Shown one piece after another: positions 1-9,826 of a stretch of 51,196 nt of DNA. A model generated the notes under the pieces. It made no database searches. It saw nothing but the letters and a program-made list of their open reading frames with translations, and had not been told where the DNA came from. Position 1 is the first letter of the stretch, and the number at the start of each line of letters is the position of its first letter. The stretch comes from Clostridia bacterium (lineage in GTDB: Bacteria; Bacillota; Clostridia; Oscillospirales; Acutalibacteraceae): NCBI GenBank assembly GCA_017437005.1, contig JAFSBZ010000015.1, positions 1 to 51,196 on the forward strand. Reading direction: 5' to 3'. The translations under genes were made by a program, and so were the position numbers.

Positions 1-450
1 AGAGTTTACACGCATTACGTCAACGTTTGTGCCCGATGCCAAAAGACCTGCAATTTCATTTACATTATCACCAACAAGAATTTCTTTAACTGTGATGCCG
101 TAGTCTTTTTCAAACTTGTCAATAACAGGACCTGATTCGTCGGCCTCTGACAAAATTGTTGTAGCAAATACAACGGTTGTACCACGGTAATCCTCTGGGT
201 TTACACCGTTTGTGTATATTGCGTTACCACTTTGTGTTGTATTACCGCCCTGCTGAGTGTTACCACCCTGCTGAGTGTCGCCACCCTGCTGAGCATCACC
301 GTTTGGATTTTCAACATCCTGATAAATGATGTTATCTTGATAGATAACGCTGCCTTCAGAGTAATCATCCTCTGTGTTACTGCATCCCGCAAGCGAGAAA
401 ACCAAAACAAGAGCCAAAAGCATAGCAATTATTCTTTTTGATGTATTCAT
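1..450 (-). CDS. Extracellular solute-binding lipoprotein (ABC importer type), partial
   Basis: Only the first 150 codons are present; the gene runs off the left edge. The N-terminus is a lipoprotein signal: basic MNTSKR, a hydrophobic run and the lipobox LAGC, so the mature protein is probably lipid-anchored at Cys 22 or so. A low-complexity linker with three QQGG repeats (about residues 50-65) follows. The globular part begins with YRGTTVVFATT, and the pattern of VIDKFEKDYGITVKEI then a short V-D-V-M segment is typical of family 1 (sugar-type) extracellular solute-binding proteins. The ATG at 450 is preferred over the ATG at 459 because the GGAG at 461-464 lies 10 nt from it but only 1 nt from the other. 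It lies 24 nt after the surface protein gene and may be co-transcribed. The ligand cannot be told. Confidence 0.75.
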   Translation of the reverse strand, partial: MNTSKRIIAMLLALVLVFSLAGCSNTEDDYSEGSVIYQDNIIYQDVENPNGDAQQGGDTQQGGNTQQGGNTTQSGNAIYTNGVNPEDYRGTTVVFATTILSEADESGPVIDKFEKDYGITVKEILVGDNVNEIAGLLASGTNVDVMRVNS

Positions 451-474
451 ATTATTCATACTCCTTTTAAAATT

Positions 475-3400
475 TTATACCTTTGCTTTGCGAACAAACA
501 AAACTGTTACGCTTGCAAGAATTACAATAATCATTACGGGGAAAAGTAAGCTTTCGCCTGTTGGGGGACTTGTTAATCCGTTATCGGTATTATTGTCGCC
601 CATATTTCCAACATCTCCGTCCTCAACCGTTGCATTAGACGAAGCTAACATAAAGTAACCAAACTTATCAAGTGAAATAGTTGCAATGTTTACAGGTGTT
701 GCAGCCTTTTTTGCATCCTCGGGGTCATTTTCATTAATTAAATTACCGTTTTTGTCTAACAAAATAGTCTTTGTTGATGTTGGCATTTTTGTAAGCTTAC
801 CGCTTTCAATATCAATAAGATATAGCGCCGCGTCAAGTCCCAAATCATTTGGAATTTCCATAATCAAGGTAGCGCTGTTGCCTGCCGCAATCTCCTGACT
901 TGGTGAAATTTCGTAAGGGAAGAAGTATTTTTGGCCTGTTTTATCAAATATTGCCTTTATGTCTTCATAAACCAAGTCATCTTTTTTGATTGCAAAAATA
1001 TCGGTAATAACATCCTTGGTAAACGCATTGGTAGGAGCTGTTATCTGTAATGCATTTTCATCATCTAAAATACGGTAGTCAAAGGTGCTATAGTTACAAC
1101 CGTAACCCGTTTCATCCTCGCACCATCTATATGTACCCTCGTAATTCTCACTGTCTTCCGATATAGTATGTTCGGCGTAATCACCCTTACCGCACACATT
1201 ACAGTTGTACCAGTGATGTGTGTCATTAAACTCGTGAACCGGGGTACCGTTAACGTCAAAATCTTTATAATCGTGACCGAGCTTTTGGATTACGACGGTT
1301 TCTTTTTCAATTTCGTTAGTAGCCGCGGCATCACTAAAGCGCACATCGCACACCGTACATCTGTAGTGAGCGGTACTTACACCCTCCGCACTACAGGTAG
1401 GTTCTAAAACTTTAACCTCTTCAATAGTGCCATCATGTGTACAAATCCACTTACAATCGCGACATTTATCACTATCGGTCAAGAAGGTATGCGCCGCATT
1501 TTCGGCAACCTCGTAAAGACAAATTTCACACAAACCATCGTGTGAAGCTGTACCGTCGCTTGTAAACTTAAGGGTATGTTCTACACGAGAAAGCTTTGCC
1601 AAACATACCTCACAAGTAGTCCAGTGACTTTCGTGGTCCATAAAGTAAACTATTTTACCTTCGGAGTCTTTAATTTCAACGTGAAGACCAGTTGCTTTCA
1701 ATATAACGTCATTGGATGTAACGGCAGTTTCATAAGGTGCCATTACATCGTCGGTTAGGAATATGCACTCACAGTTTTCGCAAGTGTAATACTCTACATT
1801 ACCATCCACGGCACAGGTAGGTGCTTTAGCCTCGGTCTTTTCAAATACGTGACCGCCTGCTTCGCTGTGATTAATCTGCTCAACATATCCGCAAGCGCAT
1901 TCGGTCTTGGTATGTTTTGGTGTTATACAATCATTTTCTTTAAACTCAGTAACCTTGTGGTATTCTGTGTTTTTATGGTCACAAGTAAAACCACAAACTG
2001 TACAATTGTAATCATCGGTATATTGGTGATTTAAAATCACTACGCCCGCAAGACCGCACGACTTACAAACAGCGGTATGACCTGCATATCCGTCGTCGGG
2101 ATTGACATCACCTTCAATATTGTGACAAACCAAAAGATCCAAAATGCCTTTGTTTGCGAACCAGTAATTACCAAAGTCAAGGTTCATATTTTGTGGAGCG
2201 TTTACACCGCTCATATTCTCAAGAGAGAGGGTTCTTATTTGTGTTTTACCGTAGCCGTCTATTGCCTGATCGGTATAAACATTGGCAAAACAATTTACAT
2301 TAACAGCATGATCGTGTATTGATCGCTTTCCTGATGCGGTTGGCATAAGCACAGGATATGGCATACTGCCAATCACTACGGAATTTGTAATTGTGGCATA
2401 ACCACCCCATACGCCCGCGTTAGCTAAAAGACCGCCGCTTATATCGGTGCCTACCAGCTTGTTGTTAAGAGATAGGCAGTTGTTGATTGTAGCCACGTTG
2501 TTACCGCAGTTACCAACGATAGCACCCGCTGTTCTTTGGCAAGCGGTATTGGTATTACCATTATCGCCAAGTACGCAGTTTTTTACTGCGCAATTTTCTA
2601 CAATAAGTGTCTGACCACCTGCCGCGCATTCTGCAGCGCCTACGATACCGCCTGAACAGTGATAACCCGAAAAGCGTGATGCTATAACCGTAATGTTTTT
2701 AATAGTAACGGTTGTTTCAGCATTGTCGGTAACAATGTGTGGGAATAAACCACCGTAACCGTATGATCTGCCGTTACCTGAACGAAGATTATAGATTATT
2801 ACACCGTTACCGTCAAAATTACCCGCAAATGTTTTACTGTCGTTTGACCAATTCTTGCTTTCGGTAGCGTTTTTAACGTCTTCTGCCGTTGAATCAAGTG
2901 TTATTCCTGCCATACCGTTCATATTGAATATCATGTTAGGAGCAACCTTGTAATACTTACCTGCTGATTCTGCAGGAGTAGTTTTAAGTGCTACATATGC
3001 CATATTTTCGGCGGTTTTTACTATATAGGGATTATCTTTAGAACCGTCACCTGCGGGGAATACGCCGTCGTATGAGCCGTCCCACACGTCAGTACGTCTT
3101 TCGGTAATTGGAGTTGAATAACCACACGCACAAACACCAATAGTACCTGTAGCATCTTCAACAAAAGTATGAGTTTCAGCCATAGCCTTTCCGCAGTCGG
3201 TACACTTAATATTGTGCGTTGCGTTATCTTTTTGTTCGAGCTCGAGTGTGTGATTTGCTCTGTAATCAGGCAATTCGCCTTCAAACGCAATCCATGTGTT
3301 CCAATCGAAGTCAGGCATATTTTCTTTTGCCTCGGGACCTTTCATATCAGCCTCTGAAACCTTTTTAATTTGGGTTTCGTTATATGCAGCATCTACGTCC

Positions 3401-4341
3401 TCGGTGGTGTAAACACCGGCATAAGTGCCGGGAACATTGAGGTGCTTGTTAATTTTTTGATTACTGCCATTTACAATCGGATAAGCGCTTGAACCAAGTA
3501 CAATACAGTTTTGTATTGAAATACTTGGGCAATACATACTCGTCTGACCAACAATACCGCCGCTTATTTCGGTAGCGCTTGTAACGTTACCGGAAGCAAA
3601 ACAGTTTTTTATTGTTGCAGTATTGTGAGTGATGTTGCCAACAATTATACCACTAACTTTTTGAGCGCTTGAATTTGTATTGTTGTTGTCAGTAATCCAA
3701 CAGTTTAATACTTTACAGTTTTCAACCGATGCTGTTCTTGAAGTATCGGGCGCGTGATATTCACCCACAATACCACCTGCTGAGTGATAGCCTATAGAAC
3801 GAGAAGCAAGTAGAGTTATGTTTTTTATCCAAGAAGTTTTTTGAGCATTGTCGTTGGTAGGACGCGGGAACAAACCGCCCTGAGCGTTGCCACCTGAATA
3901 CATATTGTAAATTATAACGCCGTTACCGTCAAAGTAGCCCGCAAAGGTTCGAGCGCCATCGCCGGATGTTCTCCAGTTTTTATCGATATCGGCAGCCATA
4001 ACATCGCCCACCGTTGAGTCGAGCGTTATGTCCTTCATACCACTAAGATTAAATGTGGCGTTTGCCACAACCTTAAAATATTTACCTTGAGACACACTTG
4101 ATGCGCCCAATACCGCGTATGCCAACTGCTCGGCATTGGCAATTATGTATGGGTCATCCTTAGTACCTGTACCGCTTGCAAAACCGGTCGCCAGCGTACC
4201 GTCCCAAGTGTCTGTTACGGTAGCCGCTTTTACGCCATAATCAATTTGTGGAACGGTTACGAAAAGCGATACCGCTAAAATTGTAACAGCAACCGCAATG
4301 CTAAGCATAGGCTTTACCGTTTTAAACAGCTTGTTTTTCAT
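475..4341 (-). CDS. Large cell-wall-anchored surface protein with GLUG-like beta-helix modules and CxxC repeats
   Basis: The protein has 1288 residues. The start at 4341 (MKNKLFKT) is preferred because AGGAAG precedes it at the right distance; the open frame extends further but without a ribosome site. A signal peptide (residues 1-40) precedes two copies of a module that begins WDGxxxxxFxxGxGxKDxPYI (near residues 50 and 420) and continues into GGIVG-type GLUG-like beta-helix strands. Residues 780-1130 hold about ten CxxC pairs (CTVCG, CKSCG, CACGY). The C-terminus has a sortase-like signal: SPPTGES at about residue 1258, a hydrophobic stretch and a short basic tail, so covalent attachment to the wall is likely. 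Adhesion or glycan binding is a guess. It shares the module with the GH16-like protein at 36834-40967. Confidence 0.8.
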   Translation of the reverse strand: MKNKLFKTVKPMLSIAVAVTILAVSLFVTVPQIDYGVKAATVTDTWDGTLATGFASGTGTKDDPYIIANAEQLAYAVLGASSVSQGKYFKVVANATFNLSGMKDITLDSTVGDVMAADIDKNWRTSGDGARTFAGYFDGNGVIIYNMYSGGNAQGGLFPRPTNDNAQKTSWIKNITLLASRSIGYHSAGGIVGEYHAPDTSRTASVENCKVLNCWITDNNNTNSSAQKVSGIIVGNITHNTATIKNCFASGNVTSATEISGGIVGQTSMYCPSISIQNCIVLGSSAYPIVNGSNQKINKHLNVPGTYAGVYTTEDVDAAYNETQIKKVSEADMKGPEAKENMPDFDWNTWIAFEGELPDYRANHTLELEQKDNATHNIKCTDCGKAMAETHTFVEDATGTIGVCACGYSTPITERRTDVWDGSYDGVFPAGDGSKDNPYIVKTAENMAYVALKTTPAESAGKYYKVAPNMIFNMNGMAGITLDSTAEDVKNATESKNWSNDSKTFAGNFDGNGVIIYNLRSGNGRSYGYGGLFPHIVTDNAETTVTIKNITVIASRFSGYHCSGGIVGAAECAAGGQTLIVENCAVKNCVLGDNGNTNTACQRTAGAIVGNCGNNVATINNCLSLNNKLVGTDISGGLLANAGVWGGYATITNSVVIGSMPYPVLMPTASGKRSIHDHAVNVNCFANVYTDQAIDGYGKTQIRTLSLENMSGVNAPQNMNLDFGNYWFANKGILDLLVCHNIEGDVNPDDGYAGHTAVCKSCGLAGVVILNHQYTDDYNCTVCGFTCDHKNTEYHKVTEFKENDCITPKHTKTECACGYVEQINHSEAGGHVFEKTEAKAPTCAVDGNVEYYTCENCECIFLTDDVMAPYETAVTSNDVILKATGLHVEIKDSEGKIVYFMDHESHWTTCEVCLAKLSRVEHTLKFTSDGTASHDGLCEICLYEVAENAAHTFLTDSDKCRDCKWICTHDGTIEEVKVLEPTCSAEGVSTAHYRCTVCDVRFSDAAATNEIEKETVVIQKLGHDYKDFDVNGTPVHEFNDTHHWYNCNVCGKGDYAEHTISEDSENYEGTYRWCEDETGYGCNYSTFDYRILDDENALQITAPTNAFTKDVITDIFAIKKDDLVYEDIKAIFDKTGQKYFFPYEISPSQEIAAGNSATLIMEIPNDLGLDAALYLIDIESGKLTKMPTSTKTILLDKNGNLINENDPEDAKKAATPVNIATISLDKFGYFMLASSNATVEDGDVGNMGDNNTDNGLTSPPTGESLLFPVMIIVILASVTVLFVRKAKV

Positions 4342-4417
4342 GAAATCTTCCTTTCTCACTGTGTGTGAAGTATTTATCGCAAAATATTCCGACAATACGG
4401 ATAACTATACATTATCT

Positions 4418-4446
4418 ATTTTATCGTAAAGCACCTCTCTTGTCAA
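4418..4446 (-). promoter_or_regulatory. Sigma-A-type promoter for the surface protein gene
   Basis: Read on the minus strand, TTGACA (4441-4446) and TAAAAT (4418-4423) are separated by exactly 17 nt. The leader to the ATG at 4341 would be about 70 nt. The interval 4342-4679 contains no gene; it holds this promoter, the divergent plus-strand promoter and an AT-rich inverted repeat at 4618-4636. Confidence 0.7.
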
Positions 4447-4529
4447 TCTAACATTTCGTTCAATTTATACAAAATCCGCTCAAAATTTATAGGCATACAC
4501 TCATCATAACAAACGCTTAAAATTTATAC

Positions 4530-4558
4530 TTGAATATACGCGCGTTATAATGTATAAT
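4530..4558 (+). promoter_or_regulatory. Sigma-A-type promoter for the ABC/Gldg operon
   Basis: TTGAAT (4530-4535) and TATAAT (4553-4558) have a 17 nt spacer. The leader to the ATG at 4680 would be about 115 nt and contains a near-perfect AT palindrome at 4618-4636 that could be a binding site or a weak hairpin. Confidence 0.65.
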
Positions 4559-4679
4559 ACATCACGATTGTAGTTTATATTATTATATATAAGCCAATAT
4601 TGATTAACATTTTGTTTACAAATTTTTAAAATTTGTTTGTTATGATTAATCGAAACTTTATCACAAAGGAGTAATAACA

Positions 4680-5732
4680 ATGATTGAAGTTACCGGACTC
4701 AGCAAAAGATACGGTACATACCTTGCGGTTGAAAATGTAAATTTTACAATCAACAAGGGTGAAGTTGTAGGTTTCCTTGGTCCTAACGGCGCAGGTAAAT
4801 CCACAATTATGAACATACTTACCGGTTATCTTTCTCTGACTCAAGGCAAGGTTACCATTGATGGTTTTGACATTGCCGAAAACCCCGAGGAAGCCAAAAA
4901 GCGTATAGGCTATTTGCCCGAGCTTCCCCCACTTTACACCGATATGAAGGTAAGAGAATATCTTAACTTCGTATATGACCTTAAAAAAGTTAAATTTCCA
5001 AAAGGCCCGCATATTGACGAAATTATGCGACTTGTTCGTATCGATAACGTGCAAAACCGTCTTATCAAAAACTTATCAAAGGGTTATCGTCAACGTGTTG
5101 GCTTTGCGCAGGCACTAATCGGCAACCCCGACGTTCTTATTCTTGACGAACCTACAGTTGGTCTTGACCCACAACAGATTATAGAAATCCGTAATCTTAT
5201 TACAAGACTCGGTAAAAACCACACAATTATTTTGTCATCACATATTCTTTCTGAAATTCAGGCTGTTTGTGACCGCATTATAATTATAAATTATGGCGAA
5301 ATTATTGCCGACGATTTGCAGGACAACCTATCAGAAAAGCTTTCTACTGATCATTCACTTGTAGCGCGTGTTATTTGCGACGAACGTGATATGCTTGCCG
5401 CGCTTAAAGCTGTTAAGGGCGTAAAGGATGTTACATTGCTTGGTAAAAAAGAAAGCGGCGCTTATGATTTTGAAATCATTCCCGAAGAAGGCGTTGACGT
5501 GCGCGCAGATGTTTCAGGCAGAATTGCCGAGCGTAAAAAATCTCTCCTCTCTCTTACAAGCAATCGTTTAACACTTGAACAAATTTTCTTAAAGCTTACA
5601 CAAGCGCCAAACAACCAGGAGGCTCGTAAAATGCTTGGCCTTGACGCAAATCCAACAAGCGAGGTTGTCGAGCTTGAAAACCTTGTCATCGGAATTCCCG
5701 ATGAACAAAGCGATAAGGAGGATAACGAATAA
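4680..5732 (+). CDS. ABC transporter ATP-binding protein (GldA-like)
   Basis: This 350-residue protein is a complete ABC ATPase. It has Walker A GPNGAGKS (about residues 34-41), an LSKGYRQRVGFAQAL signature (about 135) and Walker B VLILDEP (about 155), followed by the D-loop VGLDP and the switch histidine in LSSHIL. A C-terminal extension of roughly 100 residues resembles the regulatory tail of ABC-2 exporters. AAAGGAG precedes the ATG. The stop overlaps the next start by one base (TAATG), so translation is coupled to the permease. With the next three genes it makes a GldA/GldF/GldG-like export complex. The substrate is unknown. Confidence 0.9.
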   Translation: MIEVTGLSKRYGTYLAVENVNFTINKGEVVGFLGPNGAGKSTIMNILTGYLSLTQGKVTIDGFDIAENPEEAKKRIGYLPELPPLYTDMKVREYLNFVYDLKKVKFPKGPHIDEIMRLVRIDNVQNRLIKNLSKGYRQRVGFAQALIGNPDVLILDEPTVGLDPQQIIEIRNLITRLGKNHTIILSSHILSEIQAVCDRIIIINYGEIIADDLQDNLSEKLSTDHSLVARVICDERDMLAALKAVKGVKDVTLLGKKESGAYDFEIIPEEGVDVRADVSGRIAERKKSLLSLTSNRLTLEQIFLKLTQAPNNQEARKMLGLDANPTSEVVELENLVIGIPDEQSDKEDNE

Positions 5733-6487
5733 TGTTGGCTGTATTTAAACGCGAATTTAAGGCATATTTTGCCAATCCGTTAGGCTTTATAATCCTTGCG
5801 GTACTTTATTTCTTCCTGGGACTTGGATTTTTCCAAATGTTTAGCGCAGGCGCTCCTTACGTTGAGTTTACAGTTGTATTTCCCGCCCAGATAGGACTTT
5901 TATTCTTTGTAGTTCCTGTTATGACAATGCGACTTTTTAGTGACGAACGACGCACCAAGACTGACCAAGTGCTGTTTACCGCGCCGGTTAAGCTTATCAA
6001 CATTGTTATGGGTAAGTTTTTAGCGGCATTTGCGCTATATGCGTTGGGCTTTGCTCCAACAATTATTTTCCAGATCATTGTTTCCGCCTTGGTTTCGGTT
6101 AACATTTTCTATTATCTATACGCGCTTTTGGGTATTATGCTTTTCGGTGCGGCGCTTATTGCAGTAGGTATGTTTATTTCGTCCCTTACCGAAAGTCCTA
6201 TTATATCAATCATATTTACTCTTATTGTTAATTTGTTTATTATGTTTGCCGGTAGCTTTGCAAATATGATTACCGTGCCATCTACAACCAATAATTTCTT
6301 TGAAGCGATTGGCGCGTTCTTTATGAATATTGGAGTGAAATTCCTTAACGGAATGAACTTTGTAGGCGTACTTGAAAGCTTTGGCAGTCAAGCGCTTGTT
6401 ATTAAAGATATTGTTTTCTTTATTAGCATCGCCGTTGCATTTATATTCCTTACCGAGCGTTCGCTCGAGAAGAGAAGATGGTCTTAA
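5732..6487 (+). CDS. ABC-2 type permease subunit (GldF-like)
   Basis: The 251-residue protein is strongly hydrophobic, with about six membrane segments and charged loops carrying the MRLFSDERRTKTDQ segment typical of GldF-like ABC-2 permeases. AGGAGG lies upstream of the ATG, which overlaps the stop of the ATPase gene. It should form the membrane channel used by the ATPase at 4680-5732. The next gene starts 12 nt downstream, so the operon is tight. Confidence 0.88.
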   Translation: MLAVFKREFKAYFANPLGFIILAVLYFFLGLGFFQMFSAGAPYVEFTVVFPAQIGLLFFVVPVMTMRLFSDERRTKTDQVLFTAPVKLINIVMGKFLAAFALYALGFAPTIIFQIIVSALVSVNIFYYLYALLGIMLFGAALIAVGMFISSLTESPIISIIFTLIVNLFIMFAGSFANMITVPSTTNNFFEAIGAFFMNIGVKFLNGMNFVGVLESFGSQALVIKDIVFFISIAVAFIFLTERSLEKRRWS

Positions 6488-6499
6488 GGAGGTAAAATT

Positions 6500-8179
6500 A
6501 TGGAAAACAACAATCAAAATTTAGAAATAATTGAAACCTCTGAAACCGTAGAGGAAACCACAAAAGAAAACAAGTTTAAAAAACTACTTTCATCTATCGC
6601 TTCTTTCTTTAAAAAGTTTAAGAGTGGTAAAATTAAAAACGAGGCATTACTTCGTCGAGGCGGTTACTCTCTTGCAATTACCGCTATTGTTCTTGCCGGT
6701 GTTATCGTTTTCAACTGGTTGGTTGCTTCTTTAGGTGACCGTTTTAATCTTGAATTTGATATGACGGCCGACAAAAAGAACTCTATCAGCGAAGAAAACG
6801 TTGAATACATCAAAAATCTTGATGCTGATGTAAACATAACAATTTGCGGTAACGAGGATGAATATGCCGAATATATGACCTATTATGCGCAAAACTACTA
6901 CGGTGTTACAATAAGCTCAAGCTCAGAAACCGAGTATTTTTCACAAACGGTAAATCTTATTGATAAATATACCGATTTTAACGATAGAATCACTGTAAAG
7001 TACGTTGATCCACAATCTACCGAATTTACTGCTATTACAACAACCTATTCATCATATAAGTTGGCATACGGTGATATGATTGTAACAAGCAGCGCCGGCG
7101 GTAAAGAGCGTATAAAGGTTTTATCTTTTGACGATATATATGTTATAAGCACTTCGGGTTCAAACTCTTACTACCAGTCATATACACTTGCAGCAAACAA
7201 GCTTGAATCTGCGCTTACAAGCGCTATCGCTTATGTAACGAGCGCTGACAGCAAAAAGGTTGCGGTGCTTTCGGGTCATAGTCAAAACAACTACACCGAT
7301 GCATACGCCGAGTTGCTTGATGCAAACAACTATGATATAACAAACATTAGCGACAAGCTTATTACCACAATTTCAAGCGAGTATGATGCAATTATTATTT
7401 CAGCGCCATCTATCGATTTTATTGGCAGCGAGCTTGACGTAATATCTAACTTCCTTGAAAATGATGGTAAAAAGGGCAAGGGCCTTATCTTCTTTGCCGA
7501 TGCTACCTGCCCGGCACTTCCTAACTTCTACGCATTCTTAAAGCAATGGGGTATTGAGATAAGCGAAGGTATACTGTTTGAAACCGATCCTAACTATCAA
7601 TCTCCCGACCAACCATCTACAATGATTATTCAGCCTGCTACGGTTGAAGATGAAGATATTTTAGAAAACCTCAATATTGCTGTTGCAAACTACACTGTAC
7701 CTATGAAGGTTTGTGAAGATTCTTCCCTTCAGATAACCGCAACCGCACTTATGCAGACCTTTGAAAGCGCAGTTGTTGCTCCTATAGGCGCATCAAAAAC
7801 ATGGGCAGAATATACCGATGCCGACAAAAAACAGTTTGATTGCGTTATTCAATCGGTAGATAGTGATTTCGATAGTGAGAACAATGCGATTACGAGCTAC
7901 ATTATGGCATTTGCAAGTGTTGAGTTTGTTCAGTCGGAATGGGCATCATACGAAGCGCTTTCAAATCAGGATATTGTTATGGCTTGTACCGACCGCGCAG
8001 CTCACGTTGGTGATACCAGTATGACATTTACCTCAAAGGTTATCACAAATGAAAGCTTTGCGACCAAGGTTAACGCAAGCAACACCAAGCTTGTAGCTGT
8101 TGTATTTATGTTAATAATACCTGTAGTTATAATCGCCGCAGGCATTGTAGTATTTGTAAGGAGAAGAAACGCACGATGA
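6500..8179 (+). CDS. Gldg family protein (ABC_transp_aux, GldG-like)
   Basis: The 559-residue protein has an acidic and basic cytoplasmic N-terminus, a membrane segment at about residues 55-78, a large extracytoplasmic domain and a C-terminal membrane segment (about 532-553) ending in RRRNAR. The opening of the large domain, with FDMTADKKNSISEENVEYI, is characteristic of the ABC_transp_aux family (PF09822), which partners ABC-2 permeases in GldFG-like systems. A VAVLSGHSQ strand further on fits the same fold. AGGAGG precedes the ATG. The stop overlaps the next start as ATGA, so the DUF4340 protein is translationally coupled. What the complex moves or tethers is not known. Confidence 0.85.
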   Translation: MENNNQNLEIIETSETVEETTKENKFKKLLSSIASFFKKFKSGKIKNEALLRRGGYSLAITAIVLAGVIVFNWLVASLGDRFNLEFDMTADKKNSISEENVEYIKNLDADVNITICGNEDEYAEYMTYYAQNYYGVTISSSSETEYFSQTVNLIDKYTDFNDRITVKYVDPQSTEFTAITTTYSSYKLAYGDMIVTSSAGGKERIKVLSFDDIYVISTSGSNSYYQSYTLAANKLESALTSAIAYVTSADSKKVAVLSGHSQNNYTDAYAELLDANNYDITNISDKLITTISSEYDAIIISAPSIDFIGSELDVISNFLENDGKKGKGLIFFADATCPALPNFYAFLKQWGIEISEGILFETDPNYQSPDQPSTMIIQPATVEDEDILENLNIAVANYTVPMKVCEDSSLQITATALMQTFESAVVAPIGASKTWAEYTDADKKQFDCVIQSVDSDFDSENNAITSYIMAFASVEFVQSEWASYEALSNQDIVMACTDRAAHVGDTSMTFTSKVITNESFATKVNASNTKLVAVVFMLIIPVVIIAAGIVVFVRRRNAR

Positions 8180-9774
8180 GTGATCTTTTCGAAAATCAAC
8201 AAAACGAAACCGTAGATGCTTCTGCCGAAGCATCTGCGGCCAACGAAGAAAGCACCGTTTTTTCGGCACCGCAAGAGCATAAGGTCAAGGCGGTAAAAAA
8301 CAGCGGTAAAAAACGATTGATTTCTATAATCGCGGCTTTTCTTGCAGTTGCCATACTTGTGGGTGGAACAATCGCAGTTATAAAGCTTATACCCGAAATG
8401 ACCGACGATGAAACAATTAGCTCTGTTTTTGAAGATATTACGGTTGTATCCGCCGATTCAAAAAAATTTAATTCCGTTACAATAAAAAACAAAAACGGTG
8501 AGTTTAAATTTGTTACCCAGCAAATTAACGCCACCGATGCCAATGGCAATGCTAACACAACAACCTATTGGACAGTTGAGGGTATTGATGTTTCAAAGCT
8601 AAGCAGTACCACAACCAATACAATTATATCGGCTGCGGCAGAAATAATTGCTACCCGTGAAATTGATACCAAAACCCCTTCCGAATGCGGTTTTGATTCT
8701 CCGAAATATACGATTTCGGTAACATCTAACGAGGGCGATCCCTACACTTTTCTTGTGGGCGATACTTCACCGGACGGACTTGGTTCGTATATGATGCTTG
8801 AGGGTAAAGATACAATCTATGTAGCTCCTGACGAGGAATTTACAAGCTTTGATTTTGATCTGCTTAGCCTTACAGACGTAACCTCTATCCCGATTACTAC
8901 ATTCCCAACAGATACAGCCGACAACAAGGTTTCTGACGGAACATACGCGTTTTTTGATTCATTAACACTTTCAGGCAAACGCTTCCCCGAAACAATTACG
9001 ATCATTAATAACAAAAACGAAACCGATTCTGCTGACTTGGTGCCATACATTGTAACAACACCCACACCAAGATACGCAAATTCAGAAAGTCTTTCTTCAT
9101 TAGTTTCTTTGTTCTCTGTTGAAAATGCTGTTGCAGGCAACTATGCTCTTGAGGTTAATGATGAAACCCTTAAGTTGTTTGGTCTTGACAATCCCGATGT
9201 TATAGCTACAATGACGATTGACGGTACTCCCCGTACATTTAAATTTTCAATAATAGACAGCGAATACAGCGCGGTAGTTTATGACGGAGCGCCAATGATA
9301 CGCAAGGTCTTGACCGGCAATCACGCTTTCCTTAATTACAAGCCCGAGGATTTATACTTTAAGAATTTATCTATGAATTCTATAAATGATATCAAGGAAT
9401 TAAAGTTCAACAACGCCGATGGTGAAATTAAGTTTGAAATTTCGTATACCGAAGATGAAAATTCAAAGAAAACCTACACCATATTAGCTAATGGCAAAAA
9501 AATTGTTGCACAAAACTTCCAAGATTTTTATGCTGATTTTGTTGGTATACAGTGCAATAGCTTTGCTACCGAAAAGACTAACGCTGACCCAGACGGCACT
9601 ATTACATTTATATTCACTGATAATTCTGAAACTGTGATTAAATTTTATCGCATAAACGATACCGAATACCAATACTCCATTGACGGTAATGCAATGGGTA
9701 GAGTAACCTCATCTGTATATAACAAAATGGTTAATAACATTAAAAAGGTTGCAGAAGGCGAAGCTCCGGTATAA
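8176..9774 (+). CDS. DUF4340 domain-containing membrane-anchored protein
   Basis: The 532-residue protein has a disordered N-terminus rich in Glu and Ala, one membrane anchor at about residues 48-72 and a long extracytoplasmic part. That part holds repeated beta-rich units such as YWTVEGIDVSKL and TPSECGFDSPKYTISV, the pattern of DUF4340 (PF14238). This family nearly always follows GldA/F/G-like genes, as here, so it is probably a fourth component of the same envelope complex. AAGGAG lies 12 nt before the ATG, which overlaps the previous stop. The operon ends at the terminator at 9788-9821. Confidence 0.82.
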   Translation: MSDLFENQQNETVDASAEASAANEESTVFSAPQEHKVKAVKNSGKKRLISIIAAFLAVAILVGGTIAVIKLIPEMTDDETISSVFEDITVVSADSKKFNSVTIKNKNGEFKFVTQQINATDANGNANTTTYWTVEGIDVSKLSSTTTNTIISAAAEIIATREIDTKTPSECGFDSPKYTISVTSNEGDPYTFLVGDTSPDGLGSYMMLEGKDTIYVAPDEEFTSFDFDLLSLTDVTSIPITTFPTDTADNKVSDGTYAFFDSLTLSGKRFPETITIINNKNETDSADLVPYIVTTPTPRYANSESLSSLVSLFSVENAVAGNYALEVNDETLKLFGLDNPDVIATMTIDGTPRTFKFSIIDSEYSAVVYDGAPMIRKVLTGNHAFLNYKPEDLYFKNLSMNSINDIKELKFNNADGEIKFEISYTEDENSKKTYTILANGKKIVAQNFQDFYADFVGIQCNSFATEKTNADPDGTITFIFTDNSETVIKFYRINDTEYQYSIDGNAMGRVTSSVYNKMVNNIKKVAEGEAPV

Positions 9775-9787
9775 AATTTACAAATTT

Positions 9788-9821
9788 AAAATCCGAGATT
9801 GAAATTTCAATCTCGGATTTT
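9788..9821. terminator. Bidirectional intrinsic terminator
   Basis: A perfect 34 nt palindrome with stem core ATCCGAGATTGAAA carries an A-run on its left and a T-run on its right. It separates the convergent DUF4340 gene (plus) and GH95 gene (minus), so it can stop transcription from both sides. Confidence 0.85.
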
Positions 9822-9826
9822 TGCTT

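Noticed and set aside
240-300. Short direct repeat near the left edge as a possible recombination site
   Set aside because: It encodes the QQGG linker repeats of the solute-binding lipoprotein.
4342-4395. Longer N-terminus for the first surface protein
   Set aside because: The upstream in-frame starts have no ribosome site, while the ATG at 4341 has AGGAAG and begins a normal signal peptide.
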